Shown here in pieces: positions 55,700 through 63,794 of a stretch of DNA of 64,000 bases. The stretch covers positions 1,054,001 through 1,118,000 of the forward strand of contig CAWCJO010000004.1 of the NCBI GenBank assembly GCA_963795935.1, given 5' to 3'. The notes under the pieces are model-generated. The model saw only the letters and a list, made by a program, of their open reading frames with translations, searched no databases and had not been told where the DNA came from. The first letter of the stretch is position 1. The number at the start of each line of letters is the position of its first letter. The stretch is from JAICMB01 sp963795935. Its GTDB lineage: Bacteria; Acidobacteriota; Terriglobia; Bryobacterales; Bryobacteraceae. A program made the position numbers and the translations under genes.

Positions 55700-56367
55700 T
55701 CCACAACTTTAGCGGAAACGATGAGAATCAGAGCGTCGCCGTCAGCGTCCACGCTCGATTTTCCGATCGCCACTTTCTGTCCGGCCTTGATGTCGACGTC
55801 TGAGCTAAGCTGCGCCGGTCCCCATCCCAACCGTAATCTCTCGATATGTATCGTATCGTCGGTCGCCGCGGCCCGCGTTTTCGGAAAACTGCACCCCCGA
55901 GGGCTTCTCGTGCGCATCGGGCAGAGCCAGCAAGCCCATCGAGTGCGCCTGCGTGCCCTCCTTGGCCCGCAGAATCAGCGTGTCCAGCACGCGGAAGCTC
56001 TTGTAATTCAGAACATTGCGAAATTGCTTGAGCACGGCGTCCAGATCCGAGGGTAGTCCGCCCGCGCCCGGGCCTTCCGGAGAGGCCAGAACGATATATC
56101 CGGTGATCTCCACGTCCCGTTTGCCTTCCGGCCGCCGCGTCCAGATTTTTCACCAGTTGCTCGGCGGCCGCGACCGCCTCGGGCTTGCCGCTCAGAACGA
56201 CGCTGTTCTCATAAGCCTCGACCGCCACTCCCGTGCCCTTCATGAGTCGCGCACGGTGGGAAAATTTGGTGGATGTTCCCGTTCTTCACGGGCACGATCT
56301 TCTGCACCGGAGCTTCCTGCGCCAACGCCACTCCCGCGAACAATAAAACCGCTACCAACACTTTCAT
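55696..56367 (-). CDS. Secretin N-domain-like secreted protein, frameshifted
   Basis: Signal peptide (VLVAVLLFAGVALAQ), then IVPVKNGNIHQIFP and MKGTGVAVEAYENSVVLSGK then PEAVAAAEQLVKNLDAA, an N0/N1 (NolW-type) beta-alpha unit like those at the start of secretins. It continues VEITGYIVLASPEGPGAG, DLDAVLKQFRNVLNYKSFRV and WGPAQLSSDVDIKAGQKVA. At least two frame changes are needed, yet 672 nt is a multiple of three. It lacks a secretin barrel. It overlaps the genes on both sides. Confidence 0.6.
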
Positions 56368-56872
56368 TCAGAGCCTCCCTTTTCATCCAGCAACCAGATA
56401 ATCACCACGTTCGGATCGTCCGTCAGCAGCTTGATCGCCGTAAGCGGCCGCTCCTCTTCCGTTTTCGCCGCCAGCATCGTCCGCCGGGGCCGCGGCCTCG
56501 CGACGCGGCGCTTCACGGCTTGCACAACGGGCGTCGCCGTTTCCGGCGCACTAATGTGGTACGGCGGCGGAAGCGGCATTTCAACAATGCGCGGCGGCTC
56601 CATCGCCCGGATCGCGAAGAATACGAGCGCGGCGGCCGCGATACCCGCCGCGAACCCTAAACGCCGGGACCAACCTCCGCCTTCCATCACCCGTCCCATC
56701 ACGCGCGCCCGCACAGCCGCGTACGCCGCCTCGCCGGCATCGACGAGCGCAGCGCCGCCGCATTCGATGCCAGCTCCCGCGCAAACTCCCGGCACTCTTC
56801 ACAAGCCGCCAAATGCGTTTCAACGGCCGGATCTTCCACTGCAATTCTCGCCCGCCAGTCGTCGCAGTTCAT
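56364..56872 (-). CDS. Anti-sigma factor with zinc-binding HxxxCxxC motif, frameshifted
   Basis: MNCDDWRARIAVEDPAVET then HLAACEECREFARELASNAA has the H-x3-C-x2-C of zinc anti-sigma proteins. After a one-base slip near 56755 it reads LVDAGEAAYAAVRARVMGRV, one membrane helix (LGFAAGIAAAALVFFAIRAM) and a periplasmic tail ending IKLLTDDPNVVIIWLLDE. It should hold the adjacent sigma factor inactive. It forms ATGA overlaps with the sigma gene and with the secretin-like gene. Confidence 0.82.
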
Positions 56873-57462
56873 GACGTTTTCCCCAGATAACGGTCCGTAA
56901 ACTTTTTCAGCTTCACGCGCGCGCTTGAAATCTGCGATCGCACCGTCACCTCCGACGATCCCAGAATCTCCGCCACCTCGCGCGTCGACAGCCCCTCCAC
57001 TTCCCGCAATACCAGCGCCGCCCGTTCTTTATCGGGCAGTGTTTCGAGCCCTCGCAACACCACGCGCTGCCTCTCCAAATCGCCCGCCGCTTTCTCCGGG
57101 TCCGCCGCGCCGCACGCGACATCGAAGAGGCCAATATCGGAATCCATTCGCTGCTTTTTGCGGAGATCGCAGCAAACGTTCACCGTTACTCGGTACAGCC
57201 ACGGTCCCAGCGCCTCTTCCGAGCGCAGCCTCTTTAAATTTCGGAACAGCCGTACAAAAACATCCTGCGCCGCGTCCTGCGCATCTTCCGTCCGGCCGAG
57301 CAGACGCAGAGCCGTTCCGAGCACCTGCCGCTCATGCCGCCGCAGCAGTTCCTCGAACGCATGAAGATCGCCGGCCTGGGCCAGTTCCAGCACCGTCTTG
57401 CCGCGGACGTTCCCAGATTCCGGCCTGGCGCCGATGCGCAAAATGAACTCCGGCGAACCCAC
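56869..57462 (-). CDS. ECF-type RNA polymerase sigma factor
   Basis: 197 residues. Region 2 is FEELLRRHERQVLGTALRLL, QDAAQDVFVRLFRNLKRL and GPWLYRVTVNVCCDLRKK; region 4 is LPDKERAALVLREVEGLSTR with EVAEILGSSEVTVRSQIS. It directs transcription of its own operon in most such pairs. First gene of the six-gene unit; TGA overlaps the anti-sigma ATG. Confidence 0.9.
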   Translation of the reverse strand: MGSPEFILRIGARPESGNVRGKTVLELAQAGDLHAFEELLRRHERQVLGTALRLLGRTEDAQDAAQDVFVRLFRNLKRLRSEEALGPWLYRVTVNVCCDLRKKQRMDSDIGLFDVACGAADPEKAAGDLERQRVVLRGLETLPDKERAALVLREVEGLSTREVAEILGSSEVTVRSQISSARVKLKKFTDRYLGKTS

Positions 57463-57517
57463 TCGTAGATATAACTGCGAATATCGCCGAAACGTTGATA
57501 AAAAGTTGGCGGGGGCT

Positions 57518-59038
57518 TCAGGTCCAATAATTACGATCGAGGCTGCGATATTGCACGGCCTCGGCCAGGTGCTTGGCGGCGACCCGATCGGCGTTGTCCA
57601 AGTCCGCGATCGTGCGCGCGACCTTCAATATCCGGTCGTGCGCGCGCGCGCTGAGGGCCATGCGGCGGACCGCCATCTCGAGCGTGCGTTCGCCGGCGTC
57701 GTCGAGAGCGCACAAGGTTCGCAGCGCGCTCGACGGAATGTGCGCGTTATAGAATCCCCGGGCGTGCTGCAGCGCGCGCGCCGCATCCACGCGGGCCCGC
57801 ATGTCCGCCGACGTCGCGCCGTGATCGTTGCCGCGCAGCTCCTTGTAGGGCACCGCCGGAACCTCGATGTGCAGGTCGATGCGATCGAGCAGCGGGCCGC
57901 TCACCTTGCTCAGATAACGCTGAATAATCGCGCCCGTGCAGCGGCATTCCCGCGCCGGATCGGAGTAGAATCCGCAGGGACATGGATTCATCGCGCCGAT
58001 TAGAATAAACTCCGCCGGGAAGCACAGCGTCATGGCGCTGCGCGCCAGCGTCACCGAACGCTCCTCCAGCGGCTGCCGCAACATCTCCAAAACATTGCGC
58101 GCGAATTCCGGCAATTCATCGAGAAACAGCACACCGTGATGCGCCAGGCTGACTTCGCCCGGCCGCGGCGTTCCCGACCCGCCGCCCATCAAACCGGCAT
58201 CGGAAATGGTGTGATGAGGCGCGCGAAAAGGCCGCTGGCAAAGCAGACCCGCGCCGCGCTGCAGCAGTCCCGCGACGCTGTGGATCTGCGTGGTCTGCAG
58301 CGCTTCCTGAAAGGTCAGTAGAGGCAGAATCCCCGCGAAGCGTTTCGCCAGCATGGTCTTGCCCGACCCCGGCGGCCCGATCATCAGCACGTTGTGAGAG
58401 CCCGCGGCGGCGACTTCAAGCGCGCGCTTGGCCATGGTCTGGCCGCGAACTTCGCGGAAATCGGGCAGCGTGGAATCCGTTGCCACGTTCCCAAATACCG
58501 GCTTGGGCGCGGGCTGGAAACGGTCCGGCTGATTCATGAATGCGACGACCTCGGAGAGGTGCCTCATGCCGAACACGTTCACGCCTTCCGTGACCGCGGC
58601 CTCAGCCGCGTTGTCTGCCGGTACCAGCAGGTTGGCAATCCCCATCTGCCGCGCGCATACCGCCATGGAGAGAGCACCGCGCACGGGCCGCAGCGTTCCG
58701 TCGAGCGAAAGCTCGCCCGCCAGCAGATGCTGATCCGTGCCGCTCACCGTTCCCATGGCGCCGAGGATGCCCAGGGCCATGGGCAGGTCGAATCCGGCGC
58801 CCTCCTTGCGCACGTTCGCCGGGGCCAAATTAATCGTCACGGATTTGTTGGGATATCCGAACCCCGAATTGATCAGCGCGGATTTGATCCGCTCGCGGCT
58901 CTCCCGCACCGCCGTGTCGGGCATGCCGACCGTGACGAAATCGCGCGCGCTGCCGCCCGAATACATGTCCACTTCGACATCGATCAGGTGCGCCTCGATG
59001 CCGAACACGGCCGCGCTGCGGGTGCGATAGAGAGCCAT
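57518..59038 (-). CDS. comM: YifB/ComM-family Mg-chelatase-like AAA ATPase
   Basis: 506 residues. The start MALYRTRSAAVFGIEAHLID and VTVGMPDTAVRESRERIKSA are the YifB N-terminal domain (Lon S5-like fold). Walker A is MIGPPGSGKTMLAKRFAG, Walker B VLFLDELPEF, and the Cys-rich MNPCPCGFYSDPARECRC is a family hallmark. ComM helps branch migration during natural transformation. The ATG at 59038 is taken, skipping a longer in-frame extension to 59059. Confidence 0.95.
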   Translation of the reverse strand: MALYRTRSAAVFGIEAHLIDVEVDMYSGGSARDFVTVGMPDTAVRESRERIKSALINSGFGYPNKSVTINLAPANVRKEGAGFDLPMALGILGAMGTVSGTDQHLLAGELSLDGTLRPVRGALSMAVCARQMGIANLLVPADNAAEAAVTEGVNVFGMRHLSEVVAFMNQPDRFQPAPKPVFGNVATDSTLPDFREVRGQTMAKRALEVAAAGSHNVLMIGPPGSGKTMLAKRFAGILPLLTFQEALQTTQIHSVAGLLQRGAGLLCQRPFRAPHHTISDAGLMGGGSGTPRPGEVSLAHHGVLFLDELPEFARNVLEMLRQPLEERSVTLARSAMTLCFPAEFILIGAMNPCPCGFYSDPARECRCTGAIIQRYLSKVSGPLLDRIDLHIEVPAVPYKELRGNDHGATSADMRARVDAARALQHARGFYNAHIPSSALRTLCALDDAGERTLEMAVRRMALSARAHDRILKVARTIADLDNADRVAAKHLAEAVQYRSLDRNYWT

Positions 59039-59124
59039 TCCCAGTGGTAGTGCCCGCAAAGGACTAAATTCTCAGCCGTTGTCGCGGCCATGGCGGCGAA
59101 TCGGGCACGCTATGATGAGGGCGC

Positions 59125-59334
59125 ATGGACGAGCGACAGGATTCTTTGGTCGCGATCCGCTGGTTCGGAAGCGAGGCGGAAGCCGCCATTGCGAAGGCGG
59201 CGCTCGAAGCATTCGGCATTCCTTGCGCGCTCAGCAGCGACGATTCGGCCGGCCGGCGGCGCTCGTTTCGGGAAGGGATTCAGCTCTTTGTTGCATCCGA
59301 GGACGCGGGCAGAGCCGAAGATGTTCTGCGGTAA
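59125..59334 (+). CDS. DUF2007 family small protein
   Basis: 69 residues. LVAIRWFGSEAEAAIAKAAL then EAFGIPCALSSDD and FVASEDAGRAEDVL give the beta-alpha-beta-alpha pattern of DUF2007, a small putative signal-transducing domain. No catalytic residues are known. It is divergent from comM and upstream of the recombinase-like gene. Confidence 0.75.
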   Translation: MDERQDSLVAIRWFGSEAEAAIAKAALEAFGIPCALSSDDSAGRRRSFREGIQLFVASEDAGRAEDVLR

Positions 59335-59469
59335 CAGATCGGTTGCCGATGTCCCCAGGCGGACGGAGCAGTCCGAAAACGGGACAGGAAAGCCCCAGGC
59401 AACGACGTGAAATGAATGCCATGCGGCGGCTTGGGGATTGCATCATCCGGCGGCAAGGAGGATCGCATC

Positions 59470-59919
59470 ATGGCATCGATCGAGCGCGTTCACGAATCCG
59501 CTTCCGTTTTGCCCGGCCCTGAAGAGATCAAGCGGCGGGCTGTCGATGGATGGAAATTGGTGGCCCTGGTGTGGGAGCGTGAAATCGGGCCGGGGGGGCA
59601 GCCTCGCACAATCGAGGAGATTCCCTATGGCCTGCAGATCTCCGCGGATTGCCATCACCTGATCGAAAATCCGGGGGAACAACAAGTCCTCATGCTGGCC
59701 ATGGACATGATCGTCGAGGACCGCAAGATTTCGCAGGTGGCGGAGGCGCTGAATGCGCGCGGATTGCGCACGCGCAACGGGGAGAAATGGTCGGCGCCGG
59801 CGGTGTTCAATTTGTTGCCCCGCCTGGTGGATGCCGGGGCCAAGATGTTTATCAGCGACGAATGGATCACGCGCCATTCGGCCGGCGCGGTGGCGGGGAT
59901 TAAGAGCCGAGCGGTTTAA
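59470..59919 (+). CDS. Recombinase-domain-like DNA-binding protein without a resolvase domain
   Basis: 149 residues from an ATG with AAGGAGG upstream. The middle reads VEDRKISQVAEALNARGLRT then RNGEKWSAPAVFNLLPRLVD, like the DNA-binding recombinase domain of large serine recombinases (PF07508). No serine-catalytic resolvase domain precedes it; the N-terminal 70 residues (GWKLVALVWEREIGPGGQPR) are of unknown type. It may be a stand-alone regulator derived from a recombinase. Confidence 0.55.
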   Translation: MASIERVHESASVLPGPEEIKRRAVDGWKLVALVWEREIGPGGQPRTIEEIPYGLQISADCHHLIENPGEQQVLMLAMDMIVEDRKISQVAEALNARGLRTRNGEKWSAPAVFNLLPRLVDAGAKMFISDEWITRHSAGAVAGIKSRAV

Positions 59920-59938
59920 AAAAGGTACCATTGATCGC

Positions 59939-60712
59939 ATGAAGGGCGTTGTACTGGCGGGCGGCTCCGGAAGCCGTCTGTATCCGCTGACCAAGATCAC
60001 CAATAAGCACCTGCTCCCGATCTACAACAAGCCCATGATCTATTACCCTATCCAGACGCTGGTGGACGCCGGAATTCGGGACATTCTGATCGTCACGGGC
60101 GGGCGCAACGCGGGCGATTTTCTGCGGCTGCTGGCCAACGGCAAGGAGTTCGGGCTGACGCACCTCGATTACACCTACCAGGAAGGCGAAGGGGGCATCG
60201 CGGAGGCGCTGCGGCTGGCGGAGCATTTCGCCGACGGCCGCAAGCTGTGCGTCATTTTGGGCGACAACATTATCGAGGGCAGCATTCGCGGGGCCGTGGA
60301 GGAATTTCAGCGGCAGGAGCGCGGCGCTCGCATTCTGCTGAAGGAAGTCGACGACGCCGAGCGCTTCGGTGTCGCCGAGATCCGGGAGAACCGCATTGCG
60401 GGCATCGAAGAAAAACCGAAGCGGCCCAAGTCGAACTTCGCCGTGACGGGCATCTATATGTACGACGATACCGTTTTCGAGAAGGTGCGGACGCTGGTGC
60501 CATCGAAGCGCGGCGAACTGGAAATTACGGACGTGAACAACGCCTATATCCGCGAAGGCACGATGACGTTTTCGTACCTGGAGGGCTGGTGGACGGACGC
60601 CGGCACCTTCGATTCGCTGCTGCGCGCCACCAATCTCGTTTCCGGCGCCGCGCGCTCGCGCGAAGCGGGGGCGGCTTTTGAAGCTGCCGCGGACCGGACC
60701 GTAAGGGCATGA
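59939..60712 (+). CDS. rmlA: Glucose-1-phosphate thymidylyltransferase-like (RmlA)
   Basis: 257 residues. MKGVVLAGGSGSRLYPLTKI then TNKHLLPIYNKPMIYYPIQT is the nucleotidyltransferase opening, followed by VILGDNIIEGSI (metal Asp), IEEKPKRPKSNFAVTGIYMY and WWTDAGTFDSLLRA. It makes dTDP-glucose, the first step to dTDP-rhamnose. Short form compared with the usual 290 residues. The stop overlaps the next gene (ATGATG). Confidence 0.9.
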   Translation: MKGVVLAGGSGSRLYPLTKITNKHLLPIYNKPMIYYPIQTLVDAGIRDILIVTGGRNAGDFLRLLANGKEFGLTHLDYTYQEGEGGIAEALRLAEHFADGRKLCVILGDNIIEGSIRGAVEEFQRQERGARILLKEVDDAERFGVAEIRENRIAGIEEKPKRPKSNFAVTGIYMYDDTVFEKVRTLVPSKRGELEITDVNNAYIREGTMTFSYLEGWWTDAGTFDSLLRATNLVSGAARSREAGAAFEAAADRTVRA

Positions 60713-61266
60713 TGGCCGCGGCGATCGAAGAGCGCGTTGAGCTGTCGATGCCGTCGTGCCAAAAAGGCATCGGCTCAGTCATAATGACGCCCGGCTCCTC
60801 AGAGCTGATCGAAGGATTACGCATAGAGCCGTTTGCGTTATGGCCCGACGACCGCGGCTATTTCCTCGAGGTCTTACGCATGGGCCACGGCCCGGCGGGA
60901 GAGTTCCCGGCGGCCAGCACCCAGGTGTCGGCGGCGCTGAGCTATCCGGGAACGATCAAGGCCTTTCATGTGCATAAGCGGCAAAGCGATTATTGGGCTC
61001 CGGTGGCCGGGATGCTGCAAGTCGCGCTGGTGGACCTGAGGGCGGGATCGCGCACGCACGGGCGCCGCAACACGATGTATTTGGGGCACCTTCGTCCCTG
61101 GCAGCTTTTGATACCGCCTGGAGTAGCCCACGGCTATAAAGTGATCGGCGCCGAGCCGGCCGTGCTCGTCTATGTCACGAACCGGTTCTACGATCCGGAG
61201 GACGAAGGACGCATTCCCTACAACGACGCCGCTATAGCATACGATTGGGAGACGCAGCGCAAGTAG
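60709..61266 (+). CDS. rmlC: dTDP-4-dehydrorhamnose 3,5-epimerase-like (RmlC)
   Basis: 185 residues, cupin-type epimerase. FALWPDDRGYFLEVLR, GTIKAFHVHKRQSDYWAPVA and IPPGVAHGYKVIG hold the catalytic His and conserved cupin residues. It would act after RmlB in dTDP-rhamnose synthesis. RmlB and RmlD are not in the window. ATG 60709 overlaps the rmlA stop; ATG 60784 is an alternative that fits the family N-terminus better. Confidence 0.85.
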   Translation: MMAAAIEERVELSMPSCQKGIGSVIMTPGSSELIEGLRIEPFALWPDDRGYFLEVLRMGHGPAGEFPAASTQVSAALSYPGTIKAFHVHKRQSDYWAPVAGMLQVALVDLRAGSRTHGRRNTMYLGHLRPWQLLIPPGVAHGYKVIGAEPAVLVYVTNRFYDPEDEGRIPYNDAAIAYDWETQRK

Positions 61267-61277
61267 AGTATCCGGCC

Positions 61278-61595
61278 ATGCGCGTAACAATTTCGCATAA
61301 CAAAACCGAGCAGCAGGTCAAGGACGCCGTGGACCATTCCATGACGCAGTTGTTTAGCGGCTTCGGGAGTGGAATGCTGGAGTTGACCGATGTCCACCGG
61401 GAGTGGCACGGAAACACCATGTTGTTTTCGATGACGGCGAAGATGGGCTTCATCAAGACGCCCATCAAGGGCAGCGTCGATGTGCACGAAAAAGACGTCA
61501 CCATCGATGTGGATCTGGGTCTTCTGGACAAGCTGATTCCACAGGAGACGGTGCGGGCGGGCATTGAGGGCCGCGTGCGGGGGCTGCTCACGTAA
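61278..61595 (+). CDS. Polyhydroxyalkanoic acid system-type small protein
   Basis: 105 residues. MRVTISHNKTEQQVKDAVDH, LTDVHREWHGNTMLFSMTA, and GFIKTPIKGSVDVHEKDVTI then DVDLGLLDKLIP match the PHA-granule-region protein family (PF09650), a small START-like fold of uncertain role. No PHA synthase is nearby. It follows rmlC by 11 nt. Confidence 0.75.
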   Translation: MRVTISHNKTEQQVKDAVDHSMTQLFSGFGSGMLELTDVHREWHGNTMLFSMTAKMGFIKTPIKGSVDVHEKDVTIDVDLGLLDKLIPQETVRAGIEGRVRGLLT

Positions 61596-61729
61596 GAACG
61601 TCCCGGCCAAAGCGGGAAGAAACTTCCGTAACATGATTCTCGTACCTGCGTAAGTGATTGATTACGAGTAATGGTCCACAACTTGCATCTATCCCGACGG
61701 AAGAAGTGCGATTGAGGAGGACAGAAAAG

Positions 61730-62008
61730 ATGGGCAATTTCCTACTTGGCTTTGGAATCGGAGTAACCGTCGGGGTGCTGTTCGCGCCGAAGCCGGGCTC
61801 CGAAACGCGGCAGCTTATCTCGGATAAGGCGAGCGAGGGAAGCGACTACTTGATGCAGCAGGGCCAGCAACTGAAAGATAGCGCGTCGGACCTTCTGGAC
61901 CGCGGCCGTAACGTCGTGATGAACCAAAAGGACAAGATCTCCGATATGGCGAGCAATTTGACCGGCCAGGCCCAGCCAGGGCAGCAGCAAGGCTATCAAC
62001 GGCAGTAA
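61730..62008 (+). CDS. YtxH-domain membrane-associated protein
   Basis: 92 residues. One N-terminal helix (FLLGFGIGVTVGVLFAPKPG) followed by SETRQLISDKASEGSDYLMQ and a helical tail rich in Gln, Asp and Lys matches YtxH proteins, which are stress-linked and anchor a coiled region at the membrane. GAGGAGG lies nine bases before the ATG. A hairpin terminator follows. Confidence 0.8.
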   Translation: MGNFLLGFGIGVTVGVLFAPKPGSETRQLISDKASEGSDYLMQQGQQLKDSASDLLDRGRNVVMNQKDKISDMASNLTGQAQPGQQQGYQRQ

Positions 62009-62035
62009 CGATCAACCATAGACATTCGTTCAACA

Positions 62036-62080
62036 GGCGCCGCGGGCGAGGGTGAATCGCCGGGCGCCTTTTGTTTTGTT
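62036..62080 (+). terminator. Rho-independent terminator after the YtxH gene
   Basis: GGCGCC at 62036-62041 pairs with GGCGCC at 62063-62068 and GGCGA at 62045-62049 pairs with TCGCC at 62057-62061; TTTTGTTTTGTT follows. It is downstream of the YtxH stop and upstream of glnA. Confidence 0.75.
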
Positions 62081-62132
62081 CCTGGCTCTTGAATCCTGTG
62101 CTAATCTACACCTTCCCGGACGAAGGAGCGGC

Positions 62133-63542
62133 ATGGATCCGAAAGCGCTATTAGAGTTCGCCAAGCAGAAGGAAGCCCGGCAGTTCGATCTGCGTTTTAC
62201 CGATCTGCCCGGGTTATCGCAGCACGTCTCTTATCCCATAAGCCAACTCGAAGAGGAATCCTTCGAAGAAGGATTCGGGATAGACGGTTCCAGCATCCGC
62301 GGCTGGGCGGCGATCAACGAGAGCGACATGCTGTTGATCCCGGACGCGGACACGGCCTTCATGGACCCCTTCGCGGAGACGCGCACCTTAGTGATGACAT
62401 CGGATGTCATCGACCCGATTACGCGCCAGCATTACGAGCGCGACCCCCGCTGGATTGCAAAAAAGGCGGAGATGTATTTAAAGAACAGCGGTCTTGCCGA
62501 TACCGCTTACTTTGGCGCGGAAGCCGAGTTCTTCATCTTCGATAACGTCCGCTTCGATCAAAACCAGCATTCCGGTTTCTATTTCATCGACGCCGAAGAG
62601 GGCCGCTGGAATTCCGGACGCGAGAAGGACAACCTGGGATACCGGCCGCGTTACAAAGAAGGCTATTTCCCGGTGCCCCCTACGGACCATTATCAGGACC
62701 TCCGTTCCGAGATGGTGCAAACGATGCTGGATTGCAATCTGGCCATCGAGTGCCACCATCATGAAGTGGCCACCGGCGGGCAGTGCGAAATCGACCAGCG
62801 CTTCGACACTCTGGTCAAGTCCGCCGATAATATGATGCTGTACAAATACATCATTCGCAACGTGGCATATCAGTATGGCAAGACCGTAACGTTCATGCCT
62901 AAGCCGCTCTATGGCGACAACGGCAGCGGGATGCACACGCACCAGAGCCTGTGGAAGGGGCGCGAACCGCTTTTCGCGGGCGACGAGTACGCCGGATTGA
63001 GCCAGATGGCGCTGTGGTACATCGGGGGATTGTTACGTCACGCCCGCGCTCTGTCTGCCATCATTGCGCCCACGACGAACAGCTACAAGCGCCTGGTGCC
63101 CGGTTACGAAGCCCCGGTCAATCTGGCTTACTCGCGCCGCAATCGCTCGGCGGCGGTGCGCATTCCGATGTACTCGGCGAGTCCGAAAACCAAGCGCGTC
63201 GAGTTTCGGCCGCCCGATCCTTCGGCGAATCCATACTTGGCGTTTGCCGCCATGATGATGGCGGGGCTCGATGGCGTACTGAACAAGTACGATGCGGGCG
63301 AGCCGCTCGATAAGGACATTTACGATCTTTCGCCGGAGGAGATGAAAAATGTTCCTTCCATGCCCGCTTCGCTTGAGGATGCGCTCGATTGCATGGAAGA
63401 AGACCACGCCTTTCTTCTGAAGGGCGACGTTTTCACAGAAGAGTTGCTCGAGACTTATATCAACTACAAGCGCAAGAGCGAGGCCGATGCCATTCGCCTG
63501 CGCCCGCACCCGTACGAGTTCGCGCTTTATTACGACATCTAA
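62133..63542 (+). CDS. glnA: Type I glutamine synthetase
   Basis: 469 residues, the usual GSI length. FGIDGSSIRGWAAINESDM, AYFGAEAEFFIFDNVRF (metal Glu residues), NGSGMHTHQS, AYSRRNRSAAVRIPMYS and VEFRPPDPSANPYLAFAAMM are the GSI signatures. The Tyr adenylylation site is kept in DIYDLSPEE. It makes glutamine from glutamate, ammonia and ATP. GAAGGAGCGGC precedes the ATG. Confidence 0.97.
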   Translation: MDPKALLEFAKQKEARQFDLRFTDLPGLSQHVSYPISQLEEESFEEGFGIDGSSIRGWAAINESDMLLIPDADTAFMDPFAETRTLVMTSDVIDPITRQHYERDPRWIAKKAEMYLKNSGLADTAYFGAEAEFFIFDNVRFDQNQHSGFYFIDAEEGRWNSGREKDNLGYRPRYKEGYFPVPPTDHYQDLRSEMVQTMLDCNLAIECHHHEVATGGQCEIDQRFDTLVKSADNMMLYKYIIRNVAYQYGKTVTFMPKPLYGDNGSGMHTHQSLWKGREPLFAGDEYAGLSQMALWYIGGLLRHARALSAIIAPTTNSYKRLVPGYEAPVNLAYSRRNRSAAVRIPMYSASPKTKRVEFRPPDPSANPYLAFAAMMMAGLDGVLNKYDAGEPLDKDIYDLSPEEMKNVPSMPASLEDALDCMEEDHAFLLKGDVFTEELLETYINYKRKSEADAIRLRPHPYEFALYYDI

Positions 63543-63611
63543 GCCCCCGTTTTTGCATACCAAGCGGCGTTCTTACCGGCACGAGCAGTACCGGAGATAT
63601 CTCGCCGTAGG

Positions 63612-63677
63612 GTAACCTAGGTACAACGCGGTATGTAAATCTCCTCCTATATGCATGATAATAAAGTTACTTAGGTA
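63612..63677. promoter_or_regulatory. Paired direct repeats upstream of the lipoprotein gene
   Basis: GTAACCTAGGTA at 63612-63623 and GTTACTTAGGTA at 63666-63677 match at 10 of 12 bases with a 54-base start-to-start spacing, about five helical turns. A perfect palindrome GAGATATCTC is at 63594-63603. The region 63543-63794 has no gene; a promoter for the lipoprotein is expected here. Binding of a regulator is inference. Confidence 0.4.
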
Positions 63678-63794
63678 AGATTCGCCGGAGCGGGCGCATA
63701 GAAAATGCTCAAATCGCGCGACACTTGGACGAGTCTTCAATCACTTAGCCTGCTGGCAAGCCAGTTGCTTCGCAGGAACTTCGAAGGAGAGGTC

